Source: Sphingomonas anseongensis
GTDB taxonomy: Bacteria > Pseudomonadota > Alphaproteobacteria > Sphingomonadales > Sphingomonadaceae
Direction of reading: 5' to 3'
Length of the DNA stretch: 64,000 nt
NCBI RefSeq assembly: GCF_023516495.1
Contig: NZ_JAMGBC010000001.1
Span: 2,132,501-2,196,500, forward strand
Part shown: positions 16,438-28,277 of the stretch, one piece after another
How the letters are laid out: each line of letters starts with the position of its first letter
Position numbering within the stretch: position 1 is the stretch's first letter
Program-made: the position numbers and the translations under genes
Notes under the pieces: model-generated
What the model saw: only the letters and a program-made list of their open reading frames with translations
Databases searched by the model: none
Told to the model about the DNA's origin: nothing

Positions 16438-18660
16438 ATGCCGGTTACAAAAGCCGGCATGCGCACCTTTGCCCTCCCGCTTCTCTTCCTCCTCACCGCC
16501 GCCGCAAGCCCGGACGACCTCCATCGCTGGCAATCCGAGGCCTTGCGAGTGACGATCGCCCGCGACGACTGGGGCATCGCCCACGTCAGCGGGCAGACCG
16601 ACGCGGACGCGGTGTTCGGGATGATCTACGCGCAGGCGGAAGACGACTTCCCGCGCATAGAGGCCAATTACCTGACTGCGCTCGGGCGAACGGCGGAAGC
16701 CGAAGGCGAAAAGGCGATCTGGCAGGACTTGCGAGCACGGCTGTACGTCAGCGACGACAAGCTGAAGCTCGAATATTTGAAGAGCCCCGACTGGCTGAAG
16801 ACGCTCATGCGCGCCTGGGCGGATGGGCTGAATTATTATCTCGAAACCCACCCCGACGTGCATCCGAAGGTGCTGACGCGCTTCGAACCATGGATGGCGC
16901 TCAGCTTCACCGAAGGGAGCATCGGCGGCGACATCGAGCGGATCGATCTCGACGAGCTAGCGAAATTCTATACCGGCCATAACGCGTCGCGCACGGCCAC
17001 CGCGGACGGTGCCGTGTTCGAGCCGCAGGGATCCAACGGCATCGCCATCGCGCCGAAGCTCGCGGCACCCGGCACCGGCTCGCTTCTGCTCATCAACCCG
17101 CACACCAGCTTCTACTTCCGCTCGGAGCTTCAGATGAAGAGCAGCGAAGGCCTGGACGCCTACGGCGCGGTCACCTGGGGCCAGTTCTTCATCTACCAGG
17201 GCTTCAACCCGCACGCCGGCTGGATGCACACCTCCAGCGGCGTCGATAATGTCGACGAGTTCGCCTACCAGGTGGAGCTGCCGGAGCTCGGACCCCGCTA
17301 TCGCTACGGAAGCGAGTGGCGGGTGATGGAGCAGCGGCCGGTGACGATCCGCTTTCGCAAAGCTGACGGCAGCTTCGGCGAGCGGAGCTTCACCACCTAC
17401 TACACGCATCGCGGCCCGATTATTCGAAGCGAGCTGAGCTCGAGCTGCGCGCCTCCGCCACATAAGGATCAGCGCATTTGCTGGATCGCGTTCGCGATGA
17501 TGGACCGTCCGATCGAGGCGCTCCAGCAATCCTACCTTCGCACCAAGGCGACTGACCTCGCGTCCTTCATGAAGGTGTCCGACCTCAAGGCGAACAGCTC
17601 CAACAACACCGTCTTCGCGGACGACAAGGGCGAGATCGCGGTCCTGGCGCCGCAGTTCATGCCCAAGCGCGACAATCGCTTTGATTACACCAGGCCCGTC
17701 GACGGCAGCGACCGCGCTACGGACTGGCAGGGCCTCCATCCGGTGTCGGAACTGCCGAACACGATCAACCCGCCGACAGGCTGGGCTTTCAACAGCAACG
17801 ACTGGCTCTATTCCGCGGCGGGACCTTTTTCGCCCAAGTCCGCAGCCTTTCCGAAATATCTGGACATGGCGGGCGAGAATTACCGCACGGTCCACGCGAC
17901 GAGGCTGCTGACCCAGCCGGGCCAGTGGAGCCTCGACCGCCTCCAGGCGACGGCCTTCGACAGCGCCCAGCCAAGCTTCGAAGTGCTTGTTCCGATGCTG
18001 GTGAAGGCGTGGCGGGCGCTGCCCGCGAAGGACCCGCGCCGCGCGCGGTTCTCGGCGCCGATTGCCGCGCTCAACAAATGGGACAAGCGCTGGTCGACCG
18101 AGTCCGTGCCAAATACCGTCGCGCAATTCTGGGGCGACGAGCTGACGAAGATGGTCGCGGCTCGAAAGTGGAACGACCAACAAAATCCGTTCCGCCACAT
18201 GGAAGCGCTGAGTGCGGCAGAAAAGCTGACGGCGTTCGGCCGCGCGCTCGATCGGCTCAACCGCGACTTCGGCGGCTGGCGCGTGCCGTGGGGCGAGGTC
18301 AATCGCTTCCAGCGCATCTCGCCGCTGATTGATCCGCCATTCGACGACAACGCGCCGAGCATTCCCGTGGGATTCACCTCGAACAAATGGGGCTCGCTCG
18401 CATCGTTTGGAGCATCGCAGAAGCCGGGCACGAAGAAATGGTACGGGACCAACGGCAACAGCTTCGTGGCAGTAGTCGAGTTCGGGCCGAAACGGGTCCG
18501 CGCGCGCGCAATCACCGCGGGCGGCGAAAGCGGCCATCCAAATTCTCCGCACTTCAACGACGAAGCACTTCGCTACGCGTCGGGCGCGCTCCGCGAAGTC
18601 TATTTCTATCCCGACCAGCTCAAGGGTCACACCGAACGGGTGTACCGGCCCGGCGGCTGA
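16438..18660 (+). CDS. Penicillin acylase family protein (Ntn hydrolase)
   Basis: A precursor of 733-740 residues of the family that includes penicillin G acylase and acyl-homoserine lactone acylase. A signal peptide (MRTFALPLLFLLTAAAS) precedes the alpha-chain region (IARDDWGIAHVSGQTDADAV). The autoprocessing site and N-terminal serine nucleophile are expected at GSNGIAIAPK (S199 counted from 16438). The beta chain has the INPHTSFYFRSEL and THRGPII segments. The substrate cannot be told; an amide such as an acyl-homoserine lactone or a peptide is likely. The ATG at 16438 has GGGAGGG upstream; the ATG at 16459 would give a more standard signal peptide. Confidence 0.85.
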   Translation: MPVTKAGMRTFALPLLFLLTAAASPDDLHRWQSEALRVTIARDDWGIAHVSGQTDADAVFGMIYAQAEDDFPRIEANYLTALGRTAEAEGEKAIWQDLRARLYVSDDKLKLEYLKSPDWLKTLMRAWADGLNYYLETHPDVHPKVLTRFEPWMALSFTEGSIGGDIERIDLDELAKFYTGHNASRTATADGAVFEPQGSNGIAIAPKLAAPGTGSLLLINPHTSFYFRSELQMKSSEGLDAYGAVTWGQFFIYQGFNPHAGWMHTSSGVDNVDEFAYQVELPELGPRYRYGSEWRVMEQRPVTIRFRKADGSFGERSFTTYYTHRGPIIRSELSSSCAPPPHKDQRICWIAFAMMDRPIEALQQSYLRTKATDLASFMKVSDLKANSSNNTVFADDKGEIAVLAPQFMPKRDNRFDYTRPVDGSDRATDWQGLHPVSELPNTINPPTGWAFNSNDWLYSAAGPFSPKSAAFPKYLDMAGENYRTVHATRLLTQPGQWSLDRLQATAFDSAQPSFEVLVPMLVKAWRALPAKDPRRARFSAPIAALNKWDKRWSTESVPNTVAQFWGDELTKMVAARKWNDQQNPFRHMEALSAAEKLTAFGRALDRLNRDFGGWRVPWGEVNRFQRISPLIDPPFDDNAPSIPVGFTSNKWGSLASFGASQKPGTKKWYGTNGNSFVAVVEFGPKRVRARAITAGGESGHPNSPHFNDEALRYASGALREVYFYPDQLKGHTERVYRPGG

Positions 18661-21002
<2,342 letters not shown>

Positions 21003-21014
21003 TCGCGGCGGCGA

Positions 21015-21755
21015 TTAGCGCCAGTCACCGGCGAGCGCCATATAGATAGTGACAGCGGCAAGGACGGCCGTTTCGGCGCGGAGGATTCGCGGTCCCAGCG
21101 AAATCGGGATTGCGCGAGGCTGCGAGCGGATCAGGTTGCGCTCTGCCGTGGTGAAGCCGCCCTCCGGTCCGGTGAGGATTGCCGCTGGGCCCGGGGCAAA
21201 CGCTGAGCCGGCCGGGTCGCCGCCGGTCTCGTCCGCGAAGTAGAGCGTCCGGTCCGCCGCCCGCTGTTCGAGGAAACGGGCCAGCGGCAGCGGCTGGCCA
21301 AGCTCGGGCAGGCGGGTTCGCCCGCACTGCTCGGCAGCCTCGATGGCGATCGATTTCAACCGCTCGAGCTTCACCCGGTCGACGATCGTCCGTTCGGTGA
21401 TCACCGGGACCAGCCGCGCCGCACCGAGTTCGGTCGCTTTCTCGACCAGCCAGTCGGTTTGCGTCCGCTTCACAGGAGCGAAGGCGAGCCAAAGATCGGG
21501 GACCGTTTCGGGACCGCGGGTCTGCCGCTCCACGGCGAGAGTCATCCGTTTCCTCGAAGCGTCTGAAATCCGCGCCAGCCACTCCCCGGACTCGCCGTCG
21601 AAGACGAGCAATTCGGAGCCCTCACCAAGCCGCAGGACATTGCCGAGGTAGTTTGCCTGCGCCTGATCCAGCTCGACCTTGGCGGCCTCGGCCAACGGTT
21701 GCGGGATAAATAGGCGCGGCAGGCTCTTGGGCGGCCAGGCTGGAGTGGCGGGCAT
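21015..21755 (-). CDS. rsmE: 16S rRNA (uracil-1498-N3)-methyltransferase
   Basis: A 246-residue SPOUT methyltransferase. The PUA-like N-terminal part (YLGNVLRLGEGSELLVFDGE) is followed by the knotted domain with KRTQTDWLVEKATELGAARL, the ILTGPEGGFTTAERN S-adenosylmethionine loop and SLGPRILRAETAVLAAV. It modifies the 16S rRNA decoding region. It leads the operon with gshA and pip. Confidence 0.94.
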   Translation of the reverse strand: MPATPAWPPKSLPRLFIPQPLAEAAKVELDQAQANYLGNVLRLGEGSELLVFDGESGEWLARISDASRKRMTLAVERQTRGPETVPDLWLAFAPVKRTQTDWLVEKATELGAARLVPVITERTIVDRVKLERLKSIAIEAAEQCGRTRLPELGQPLPLARFLEQRAADRTLYFADETGGDPAGSAFAPGPAAILTGPEGGFTTAERNLIRSQPRAIPISLGPRILRAETAVLAAVTIYMALAGDWR

Positions 21756-21791
21756 CGATGCGGGCTTAGCCGCCAGCCGCGGTTGAGACCA

Positions 21792-22208
21792 CTAGATGCG
21801 CGAGCTTACCGCAAGCGCAGCCTCGACCAGCGCGGGGTGGAGTTCATTCAGGAACTTGCAGCCCACCTGGACGCCCTCCTGCCAGACCACATAAGCGTCG
21901 AGCGGCGAAAGGCCGCCGATCTCCAGCATGATGACCGTGCCCGGCTTCGCTCGCGCATCGATCTCGATCCTGAACCCGCAAGTCGACAGGTCGGAGACGA
22001 TCACTCGGCGTGGGTGGGTGCCGAGATGATGAAGTGTCGCGCCGATGCGTGTGGGATGACGATAGGCGCCGCGCTTTTCGGGATGTTCGAGGAGGTCGCG
22101 ATAGTAACGTGAAGTGCGCAGGTGAACCGAACGCTCATCGGCGTCCGTCGCCTCCTCCGCGAGGCTGAGCGCCTTCAGAAGGCGCCGGGTAAAATAGGCC
22201 TCATACAT
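21792..22208 (-). CDS. PilZ domain protein (possible cyclic-di-GMP receptor)
   Basis: From the ATG at 22208 the product has 138 residues. The N-terminal 40 residues are helical (FTRRLLKALSLAEEATDADE) and the rest matches a PilZ barrel: an Arg-rich lead-in EKRGAYRHPTRIG, then the DLSTCG box (D/N-x-S-x-x-G), PGTVIMLEIGG and GCKFL. PilZ domains bind cyclic di-GMP and control motility or polysaccharide. The first arginine motif is imperfect, so ligand binding is uncertain. The open frame reaches a TTG at 22262; neither start has a good ribosome site. Confidence 0.75.
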   Translation of the reverse strand: MYEAYFTRRLLKALSLAEEATDADERSVHLRTSRYYRDLLEHPEKRGAYRHPTRIGATLHHLGTHPRRVIVSDLSTCGFRIEIDARAKPGTVIMLEIGGLSPLDAYVVWQEGVQVGCKFLNELHPALVEAALAVSSRI

Positions 22209-22443
22209 CTCCGCGGGCGTCCCGTCGGCGGCCTTCAATCGGTCGTCGTTACAGGTCCACAACGCTTGTTTCAGTTTTCGGATGCAACTCCCGCGAGCAA
22301 ATTTTTGACGCTAACGTGGATTAACTTCGCTCCGGCTCGTCGGCGGCGCTGCTCGGTCGGGCGGCGCGGGATGTTTCGGCCCGCCGGTTCGCTCGCGCGC
22401 CGCCGGGCTTCCGAACCGTCGAAACTTCGTCGATACGGGCGGC

Positions 22444-23355
22444 ATGCATTCGGCGGACATCGTCCCGGACAGCGAGCGGCGCGGCTTCGTCGGTGCGCTT
22501 CCGCCGCCGCTTCGTCCCTACGCATCGCTGATGCGGCTCGACCGCCCGATCGGGACCTGGCTTCTCTACTGGCCGTGTGCCTGGGGGGTGGCATTGGCCG
22601 GCGTGGGCGGCCGCTGGGACTTGTTTGCCTGGCTCGCGCTCGGGGCCTTCGCGACCCGGAGCGCGGGCTGCGTCTACAACGATGTTGTCGATCGCGACCT
22701 GGACCGTCGGGTCGAGCGCACAAGACTTCGCCCGCTGGCCAGCGGCCGGGTGACGGCGGCCAGTGCTACCGTCCTGATCGCCATGCTGCTCGCTCTCGCT
22801 CTAGTGGTGCTGTTGCAGCTCAATCGGACGGCGCAAATCGTGTCGCTGGTGAGCGTTGCGCCTGTCGCAGCCTATCCGTTCATGAAGCGGATCACCTGGT
22901 GGCCGCAGGCGTGGCTCGGAATCGTCTTTTCGTGGGGAGCGCTGGTCGGTTGGCCGGCGGTGACCGGCGATCTTGCATGGCCCGCCATCCTGCTTTGGTT
23001 GGGAAGCGTCGCGTGGGTGATCGGCTACGACACCCTCTACGCTATCCAGGACATGGAGGACGACGCACTCGTGGGGGTGAAGAGCAGCGCCCGCCGCCTC
23101 GGCGACAAGGCCGCGCTTGGCGTCGGTATCTTTTACACGCTGGCCCTACTGCTGTGGGTCAGCGCGATCTGGTCGGTGCGGCCGGACTGGCTGGCACTTC
23201 TCGCGCTGGTGCCGGCTGCGCTCCACCTCGCTAACCAGGCGCTTCGAGCGAACCCCGCCGACGGGGAGCTGGCGCTTGCCCTGTTCAGGTCGAACCGCAC
23301 CTGCGGCCTGCTGGTTTTCCTGGCGATGCTGGTCGTCGGCTTCTCCAGCCGCTAA
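22444..23355 (+). CDS. ubiA: 4-hydroxybenzoate polyprenyltransferase
   Basis: A 303-residue integral membrane prenyltransferase of ubiquinone synthesis. The two aspartate motifs are present: NDVVDRDLDRRVERTRLRPL near residue 80 and GYDTLYAIQDMEDD near residue 195, both needed for magnesium and diphosphate binding. About eight membrane spans surround them. The start ATG follows a GC-rich intergenic region of 235 bases that holds no other gene. pmbA follows 9 bases later on the same strand. Confidence 0.95.
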   Translation: MHSADIVPDSERRGFVGALPPPLRPYASLMRLDRPIGTWLLYWPCAWGVALAGVGGRWDLFAWLALGAFATRSAGCVYNDVVDRDLDRRVERTRLRPLASGRVTAASATVLIAMLLALALVVLLQLNRTAQIVSLVSVAPVAAYPFMKRITWWPQAWLGIVFSWGALVGWPAVTGDLAWPAILLWLGSVAWVIGYDTLYAIQDMEDDALVGVKSSARRLGDKAALGVGIFYTLALLLWVSAIWSVRPDWLALLALVPAALHLANQALRANPADGELALALFRSNRTCGLLVFLAMLVVGFSSR

Positions 23356-23364
23356 CGGGCGGCC

Positions 23365-24711
23365 ATGCTTTCCCTCGACGAATGCCGCGACGCAGCCGAG
23401 CGGCTGGTCAGCCGCGCAATCAAGGCCGGCGCCGACGCCGCCGACGTCCTTTATATGGGCGGACGATCGACCGAGGTGCAGGTGCGGCTCGGCGAGCTCG
23501 ACCATGTCGGCCGCTCCGAAGGCGAGGAGATCGGGCTTCGCCTGTTCCTCGGCGCGCGGTCGGCCTCGGTCGCCTCCTCGGATCTGTCGGAAGAGGCGTT
23601 GGGCGAGCTGGTGAGGCGCGCCGTTGCAATGGCGGGCGAAGCGCCGGAAGATCCCTTCGCAGGACTGGCGCCGCCCGGTCTTCTCGCCTCCAGCCCGTTC
23701 GCCGATCTCGATACCGTGGACCCCGCCGAGCCAGATCCGGCGCAGCTTCGCGAGCGCGCGCTCGAATGCGAAGCCGCCGCGCTCGCGGTGCCCGGAGTCA
23801 CCAACTCGAGCGGCGCGGGCGCAAGCACTTCCGCTTCGGTCATTGCGCTCGCGACCAGCGGCGGCTTCTCCGGCTCTTTCTCTGGCACCGGGCACGGGTG
23901 CTCCGCGTCCGTCGTCGCCGGGGAAGGCGCTTCGATGCAGCGCGACAGCTGGTGGCAAAGCGCGCGGCACCTGAGCGACCTCGACAGCGCCGAGAGCATA
24001 GGCCGAGAGGCGGGACGACGCGCCGTCGCACGACTCGATCCGGTGCGGCCAAAAGCGGGCAGGATGCCCGTCCTGTTCGACCCGCGGGTATCGGGCAGCC
24101 TGCTCGGCCATTTCGCCGGCGCGATCAGTGGCTCCTCGGTGGCGCGCAAGTCGAGCTTCCTGCAGGACAAACTCGGTCGGAAGATTTTCCGCGAAGGCGT
24201 CACCATCGTCGACGATCCGCTTCGCCCTCGCGGGTTGCGCTCAAGACCGTTCGACGGGGAAGGCGTGGCGGTTGCACGGACGGAGATCGTCTCCGGCGGA
24301 GTGCTCGACGGGTGGATGGCGGACAGCGCTTCGGCCCGCCAGCTCGGAATCCAGCCGACCGGCCATGCGGCGCGATCGGTCGGCAGCGCACCCGGAGTTT
24401 CGCCGACGAATTTCTACATGGAAGCGGGAAGCCGCAGCCGCGAGGAGTTGCTGGCCGCATTTCCGGAAGCTCTGCTCGTGATCGAGCTGATCGGCCAGGG
24501 CGCCAACCCGGTGACCGGCGACTACAGCCGCGGCGCAGTCGGCTTCCTGGTGAAGGACGGAGAGATCGGTCCGGCGGTGCAGGAAATCACGATCGCGTCC
24601 AACCTGCTCGACATGTTCGCCAGCCTTGAGCCTGCGTCCGACCTGGAGTTCCGGCGGGGCATTGATGCGCCGACGATCCTGATCCCGGAAATGACCGTGG
24701 GGACCGCCTGA
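23365..24711 (+). CDS. pmbA: TldD/PmbA family protein (TldE-type)
   Basis: A 448-residue member of the TldD/TldE protease pair, which matures peptide antibiotics and degrades unfolded peptides. Typical segments are ADAADVLYMGGRSTEVQVRL near the start, VLFDPRVSGSLLGHFAGAIS in the middle and GANPVTGDYSRGAVGFLVKD near the end. It lacks the HExxxH zinc motif that marks TldD, so it is the TldE/PmbA subunit. It probably shares a message with ubiA. It converges with the secretin fragment with a one-base gap. Confidence 0.92.
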   Translation: MLSLDECRDAAERLVSRAIKAGADAADVLYMGGRSTEVQVRLGELDHVGRSEGEEIGLRLFLGARSASVASSDLSEEALGELVRRAVAMAGEAPEDPFAGLAPPGLLASSPFADLDTVDPAEPDPAQLRERALECEAAALAVPGVTNSSGAGASTSASVIALATSGGFSGSFSGTGHGCSASVVAGEGASMQRDSWWQSARHLSDLDSAESIGREAGRRAVARLDPVRPKAGRMPVLFDPRVSGSLLGHFAGAISGSSVARKSSFLQDKLGRKIFREGVTIVDDPLRPRGLRSRPFDGEGVAVARTEIVSGGVLDGWMADSASARQLGIQPTGHAARSVGSAPGVSPTNFYMEAGSRSREELLAAFPEALLVIELIGQGANPVTGDYSRGAVGFLVKDGEIGPAVQEITIASNLLDMFASLEPASDLEFRRGIDAPTILIPEMTVGTA

Positions 24712-24712
24712 T

Positions 24713-25645
24713 TTAGCGCCGGGGCGGCTGCAGCGGGTCGCCGGAGGGAATGTCGCTCGGCAGCTGCTGGGGATAATATTGCGGCTGGCCGTTCGCCGGT
24801 CCCGGGATGGTGGTCACCGGCTGCGAATCGTACGGCTCCTGCCTCGCCACCGTCATCGCCTGCGATCCGACGCGATGCACGACGTGCGGAGTGACGATGA
24901 TGTAAAGCTCGGTCCGCGAACGCGTGTTGCGGTCGGTCCTGAACGCCTGGCCCAGGATCGGGATGTCGCCGAGGATCGGGATCTTCCACTTGTTGGTGAT
25001 GTTCTCGTCCTGCGTCAGGCCACCGATGACGAACGAATCGCCGTCCCTGACGGTCGCCGACGTTTCCGCCTGGCGCTGGCTGATTGTCGGATAGCCCTGG
25101 CTGAAGCCGGTCACGCTCGACACGACCGCATAGACGTGGCTGGTGACGAAGCCGTCGCCGCTGACTCTCGGCGCGATCTGCAAGGTGACGCCGACGTTCA
25201 CATATTGGACCTGCTGCGAAACGCCGTTCACTCCCGAAAGCGTGATCGCAGTTAGGATCGGAAGCGCGTCGCCGGTGATGATCTTGGCGGTCGAGCCGCT
25301 TTGCGCGGCGATCCGCGGCTTGGAGACGATGCGGCCGTTGCCCTTGCGAATCTCGGCGTACAGCGCGGCCTGGAACTGGAAGCTGGTCAGGTGATCGCCA
25401 GCCGGGACTCCCGGCGGAATGAACTGCCCACCCTGGTAGGTGACCACGCCCAGCTGACCATTGGCGTTGGCGAAGTCGATTCCGACCGCTTTCGCCCCGG
25501 TTTCGGTCAGCTCGACCATCTGTGTTTCGAGAATGACGCTGTCGACGGGAATGTCGATCAAGGAGATCAAGATCGACGGGGTGGCAGGCGACTGGTCGCA
25601 GCTCGACCAGCGGGAGTTTGCCTCGTTCCAAATGCAATGTGCTGC
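24713..25645 (-). pseudogene. C-terminal secretin domain, 5'-truncated (remnant of a GspD/CpaC/PilQ-type gene)
   Basis: The open frame begins after a TGA at 25646-25648 and encodes the outer-membrane secretin domain: VDSVILETQMVELTETGAKA, VSKPRIAAQSGSTAKI, VTLQIAPRVSGDGFVTSHVY, FVIGGLTQDENITNKWKIPI, LGDIPILGQAFR and ELYIIVTPHVV. These are hallmarks of type II/IV pilus or type II secretion secretins. Normal members have 450-750 residues, with a signal peptide and N0/N1 domains ahead. Here the frame opens at the last N-domain helix (LISLIDIP), without a signal sequence, and the only start codons in it are TTG (for example 25570). No missing half is found in any frame upstream. Either a pseudogene remnant or a very unusual short protein. 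No pilus or secretion partner genes are nearby. Confidence 0.7.
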
Positions 25646-25687
25646 TCAGCCGTTCTTCGTGAGTGACGTAACCCCCGCCAACTGAGC

Positions 25688-26128
25688 CTAGCTTGCAGAT
25701 GCCTGGCGGACCGCCGGAATACCAAGGCGCGCAATCTCGATCTTCGGGCAGCGGTTCATCACCACCTTGAGCCCGGCTGCTTCGGCCCGCCCCGCGGCCT
25801 CTGGGTTGATCACGCCGAGCTGCATCCACACCGCCTTGGCGCCGACTGCAATCGCCTGGTCGACCGCTTCGCCGGCGGCTTCTGAATTGCGGAAGATGTC
25901 GACGATGTCGATCGGCTCGCCGATCTGCGACAGCTCGCGCCAGACATATTCGCCGTGGACATGCTCACCGGTAATCGTCGGATTGACGGGCAGTACACGG
26001 TAGCCGCGGTCTTGGAGGAACTTCATCACTCCATATGAGGCGCGGTCCGGCCGGTCCGACGCTCCGACCATCGCGATCGTCCGCGCATTGCTCAGAAGCT
26101 CGGCAATCTCGTCATCGTCTCGAAGCAT
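25688..26128 (-). CDS. CoA-binding domain protein (YccU-like)
   Basis: A 146-residue single Rossmann-fold protein of the succinyl-CoA-ligase-like CoA-binding family: TIAMVGASDRPDRASYGVMK, VNPTITGEHVHGEYVW, IDIVDIFRNSEAAGEAV, VWMQLGVINPEAA and VVMNRCPKIE. Members bind CoA, with an unknown cellular role. Its ATG lies 17 bases inside the 3' end of mrp, so it is translated from the same message. Confidence 0.88.
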   Translation of the reverse strand: MLRDDDEIAELLSNARTIAMVGASDRPDRASYGVMKFLQDRGYRVLPVNPTITGEHVHGEYVWRELSQIGEPIDIVDIFRNSEAAGEAVDQAIAVGAKAVWMQLGVINPEAAGRAEAAGLKVVMNRCPKIEIARLGIPAVRQASAS

Positions 26129-27134
26129 CGGCCATCTCCTCGACAGGCGAATGCTCGTCGGCCGAACTTGTTTCGAGCGACGCCATCAACTTGCGAGCAA
26201 TTGCCTCGAAAGCTTCCGATTGCGGTCCGCCGCTGGCTGCCGGCGGAGTTCCCACGTCAGACGCTTCGCGAAGCGCGGAGTCGAGGGGAATACGACCGAG
26301 GAACGGGATGCCCATCGCCGCCGCGGCCTCTTCGGCGCCGCCGCTTCCGAACGGGTCGGACTGCTCGCCGCAATGCGGGCACGTATAGCCCGACATGTTC
26401 TCGACGAGCCCGATCACCGGCACCGACATCTTGCCGAACAAATCGACAGCGCGCGTCGCGTCGATCAGGGACAGCGCCTGCGGGGTGGACACGATTACGG
26501 CTCCGTCGGGCCTCGACTTCTGGATCAGCGACAATTGAACGTCGCCGGTCCCCGGCGGGAGGTCGACGACCAGGATTTCCGCGTCGCCCCAATTGGCCTC
26601 GATCAGCTGGGCGAGCGCGCCCGACGCCATCGGCCCACGCCAGGCGAGCGCGTGGCCGGTGGAAACCAGCTGGCCAAGCGACAGGAAGCGGATTCCATGA
26701 GCCTCGACCGGGTTGAGCTTCTTGTCGTCAGCGGTCGGCTTCTCGTCGCTTCCGAGCAGCCGCGTCTGCGAGGGCCCGTAAACGTCCGCGTCGATCAGCC
26801 CGACCTTCTTTCCGGTCCGGGCGATGGCGATCGCCAGGTTCGTCGACAGCGTAGATTTCCCCACTCCGCCCTTGCCGCTGGCGACCGCGATCAGAGTCCG
26901 CCGAGGCTGGCTCGCCGTAAGAGCTATTCGGATGTCCTTGACGCCCTCGATCGCTCGCGCCGCGGAGGTCAGCTCTGCCTCGAGCTTGTTGCGCTCGGCC
27001 GCCGACAGGCCTGACGCGTCGACGACGAGAGTAACGACGCCGTCGGAGAGCCGGCGCGAGCGGATGCGGCTGCCGCAATCGAGCGCATCGAGACTTTGAA
27101 GGCCGTCGGCGGTGGTCATTTGTTTGAACGACAT
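26112..27134 (-). CDS. mrp: Iron-sulfur cluster carrier Mrp/ApbC
   Basis: A 340-residue P-loop ATPase that carries [4Fe-4S] clusters to target proteins. The deviant Walker A GKGGVGKST is at 87-95, followed by LIDADVYGPSQTRLLG, VVDLPPGTGDVQLSLIQ and the cluster-binding CPHCG near the C-terminus. The N-terminal 70 residues form a MIP18/DUF59-like region (LVVDASGLSAAERNKLEAEL). A second possible start lies five codons downstream; neither has a good ribosome site. It is divergent from hflK across 60 bases. Confidence 0.92.
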   Translation of the reverse strand: MSFKQMTTADGLQSLDALDCGSRIRSRRLSDGVVTLVVDASGLSAAERNKLEAELTSAARAIEGVKDIRIALTASQPRRTLIAVASGKGGVGKSTLSTNLAIAIARTGKKVGLIDADVYGPSQTRLLGSDEKPTADDKKLNPVEAHGIRFLSLGQLVSTGHALAWRGPMASGALAQLIEANWGDAEILVVDLPPGTGDVQLSLIQKSRPDGAVIVSTPQALSLIDATRAVDLFGKMSVPVIGLVENMSGYTCPHCGEQSDPFGSGGAEEAAAAMGIPFLGRIPLDSALREASDVGTPPAASGGPQSEAFEAIARKLMASLETSSADEHSPVEEMADASRR

Positions 27135-27194
27135 AGGAATTCGAAACTGCCTTGCCACTGTTTTTCGCCCGAGGGGCTTCTTATAGAAGGCTGC

Positions 27195-28277
27195 ATGAGC
27201 ATGATTTCGGGGTGGGCCGGTCGCGCACGCGGCCTTTTTGCCGACAACAAGGGTCCTTGGGGCCCGAAGGGTTCCGGAGACGAGCCGGAAGAACCCGCGC
27301 CTGGCCCGTGGGGGGAAACCCCCAAGCGCGGTAAGCGCACGGCTGCCGATCCGATGACTGGCGGCTCCTCGCTCGACGAATTTCTTCGCCGGAGCCGGGC
27401 GCGCTTCTCGACCGGTGGCGGTGGCGGCCTTCCGGGACGGCCCAACGCTTCGCTGATCCTGTGGGGCGCGCTGGGGCTCTTGGCGGTCTGGCTGGTGTTC
27501 ACCAGCTTCCACAGCATTTCTCCGAGCCAGCGCGGAGTCGTCACGCAGTTCGGGCGTTACAGCCGCACTCTCTCGCCCGGTGTCGGGCTTACGCTTCCGT
27601 CGCCCATCGAAAAGGTGCGCAAGATCGACGTCGAAAACATCCGCAATACCGATCTGGGATCGGGCAATTCCACCGACCTGATGCTGACCGGCGACCAGAA
27701 TTTGATCGATATCGCCTACACGGTGCGCTGGAACATCCGCACGCCGGAGCTTTACCTGTTCGAGCTGGCCCAGCCGGACGAGACGATCCACGAGGTCGCC
27801 GAAAGCGCGATGCGCTCGATCATCAGCCAGGTCAGCCTCAACGATGCCATGGGAGACCGGCGAGCGGACATAGAGACTCTGGTCGCCGAGAAGATGCAGC
27901 AGATTCTCGACCATTATCGCTCGGGAATTCAGATTCAGGGCATTGCGATCAAGCAGGCCGATCCGCCCGACCAGGTCAATGACGCGTTCAAGCAGGTGAC
28001 CGCCGCCCAGCAGGACGCGCAAACCTACATCAACAACGCCAACGCCTATTCGCTTCAGCTTGGGCAGAAGGCGCAGGGCGAAGCGACCGCCTTCCAGAAG
28101 GTCTACGAGCAATACAGGCTCGCTCCGGAAGTCACTCGCCGCCGAATGTATTACGAGACGATGGAGCGCGTTCTCCAGGGCGTTAACAAGACGATCATCG
28201 AGGCGCCCGGGGTACTGCCCTACCAGCCGCTTCCGCCGCCCAAGCAGTCACAGCCGACGGAAGGAGCGCCGCAATGA
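27195..28277 (+). CDS. hflK: FtsH protease modulator HflK
   Basis: A 360-residue membrane protein that assembles with HflC around the FtsH protease. The N-terminal 80 residues are Gly/Pro-rich and cytoplasmic (KGPWGPKGSGDEPEEPAPGP). One span (residues about 86-103) leads to the periplasmic SPFH/band-7 domain (SPSQRGVVTQFGRYSRTLSP, TGDQNLIDIAYTVRWNI) and a coiled coil ending AQQDAQTYINNANAYSL. AGAAGG lies before the ATG. It overlaps hflC by 4 bases (ATGA). Confidence 0.94.
   Translation: MSMISGWAGRARGLFADNKGPWGPKGSGDEPEEPAPGPWGETPKRGKRTAADPMTGGSSLDEFLRRSRARFSTGGGGGLPGRPNASLILWGALGLLAVWLVFTSFHSISPSQRGVVTQFGRYSRTLSPGVGLTLPSPIEKVRKIDVENIRNTDLGSGNSTDLMLTGDQNLIDIAYTVRWNIRTPELYLFELAQPDETIHEVAESAMRSIISQVSLNDAMGDRRADIETLVAEKMQQILDHYRSGIQIQGIAIKQADPPDQVNDAFKQVTAAQQDAQTYINNANAYSLQLGQKAQGEATAFQKVYEQYRLAPEVTRRRMYYETMERVLQGVNKTIIEAPGVLPYQPLPPPKQSQPTEGAPQ

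Noticed and set aside
24522-25829. A 435-residue minus-strand frame over the secretin region
   Set aside because: It is a different frame from the recognisable secretin domain and is rich in Arg and Gln without motifs. It was considered as the missing secretin N-terminus joined by a frameshift, but no N0/N1-like sequence was found in it.
26112-28112. A 666-residue minus-strand frame extending mrp upstream through hflK
   Set aside because: The upstream extension is antisense to hflK. The Mrp family begins at MSFKQMTTADG (27134).
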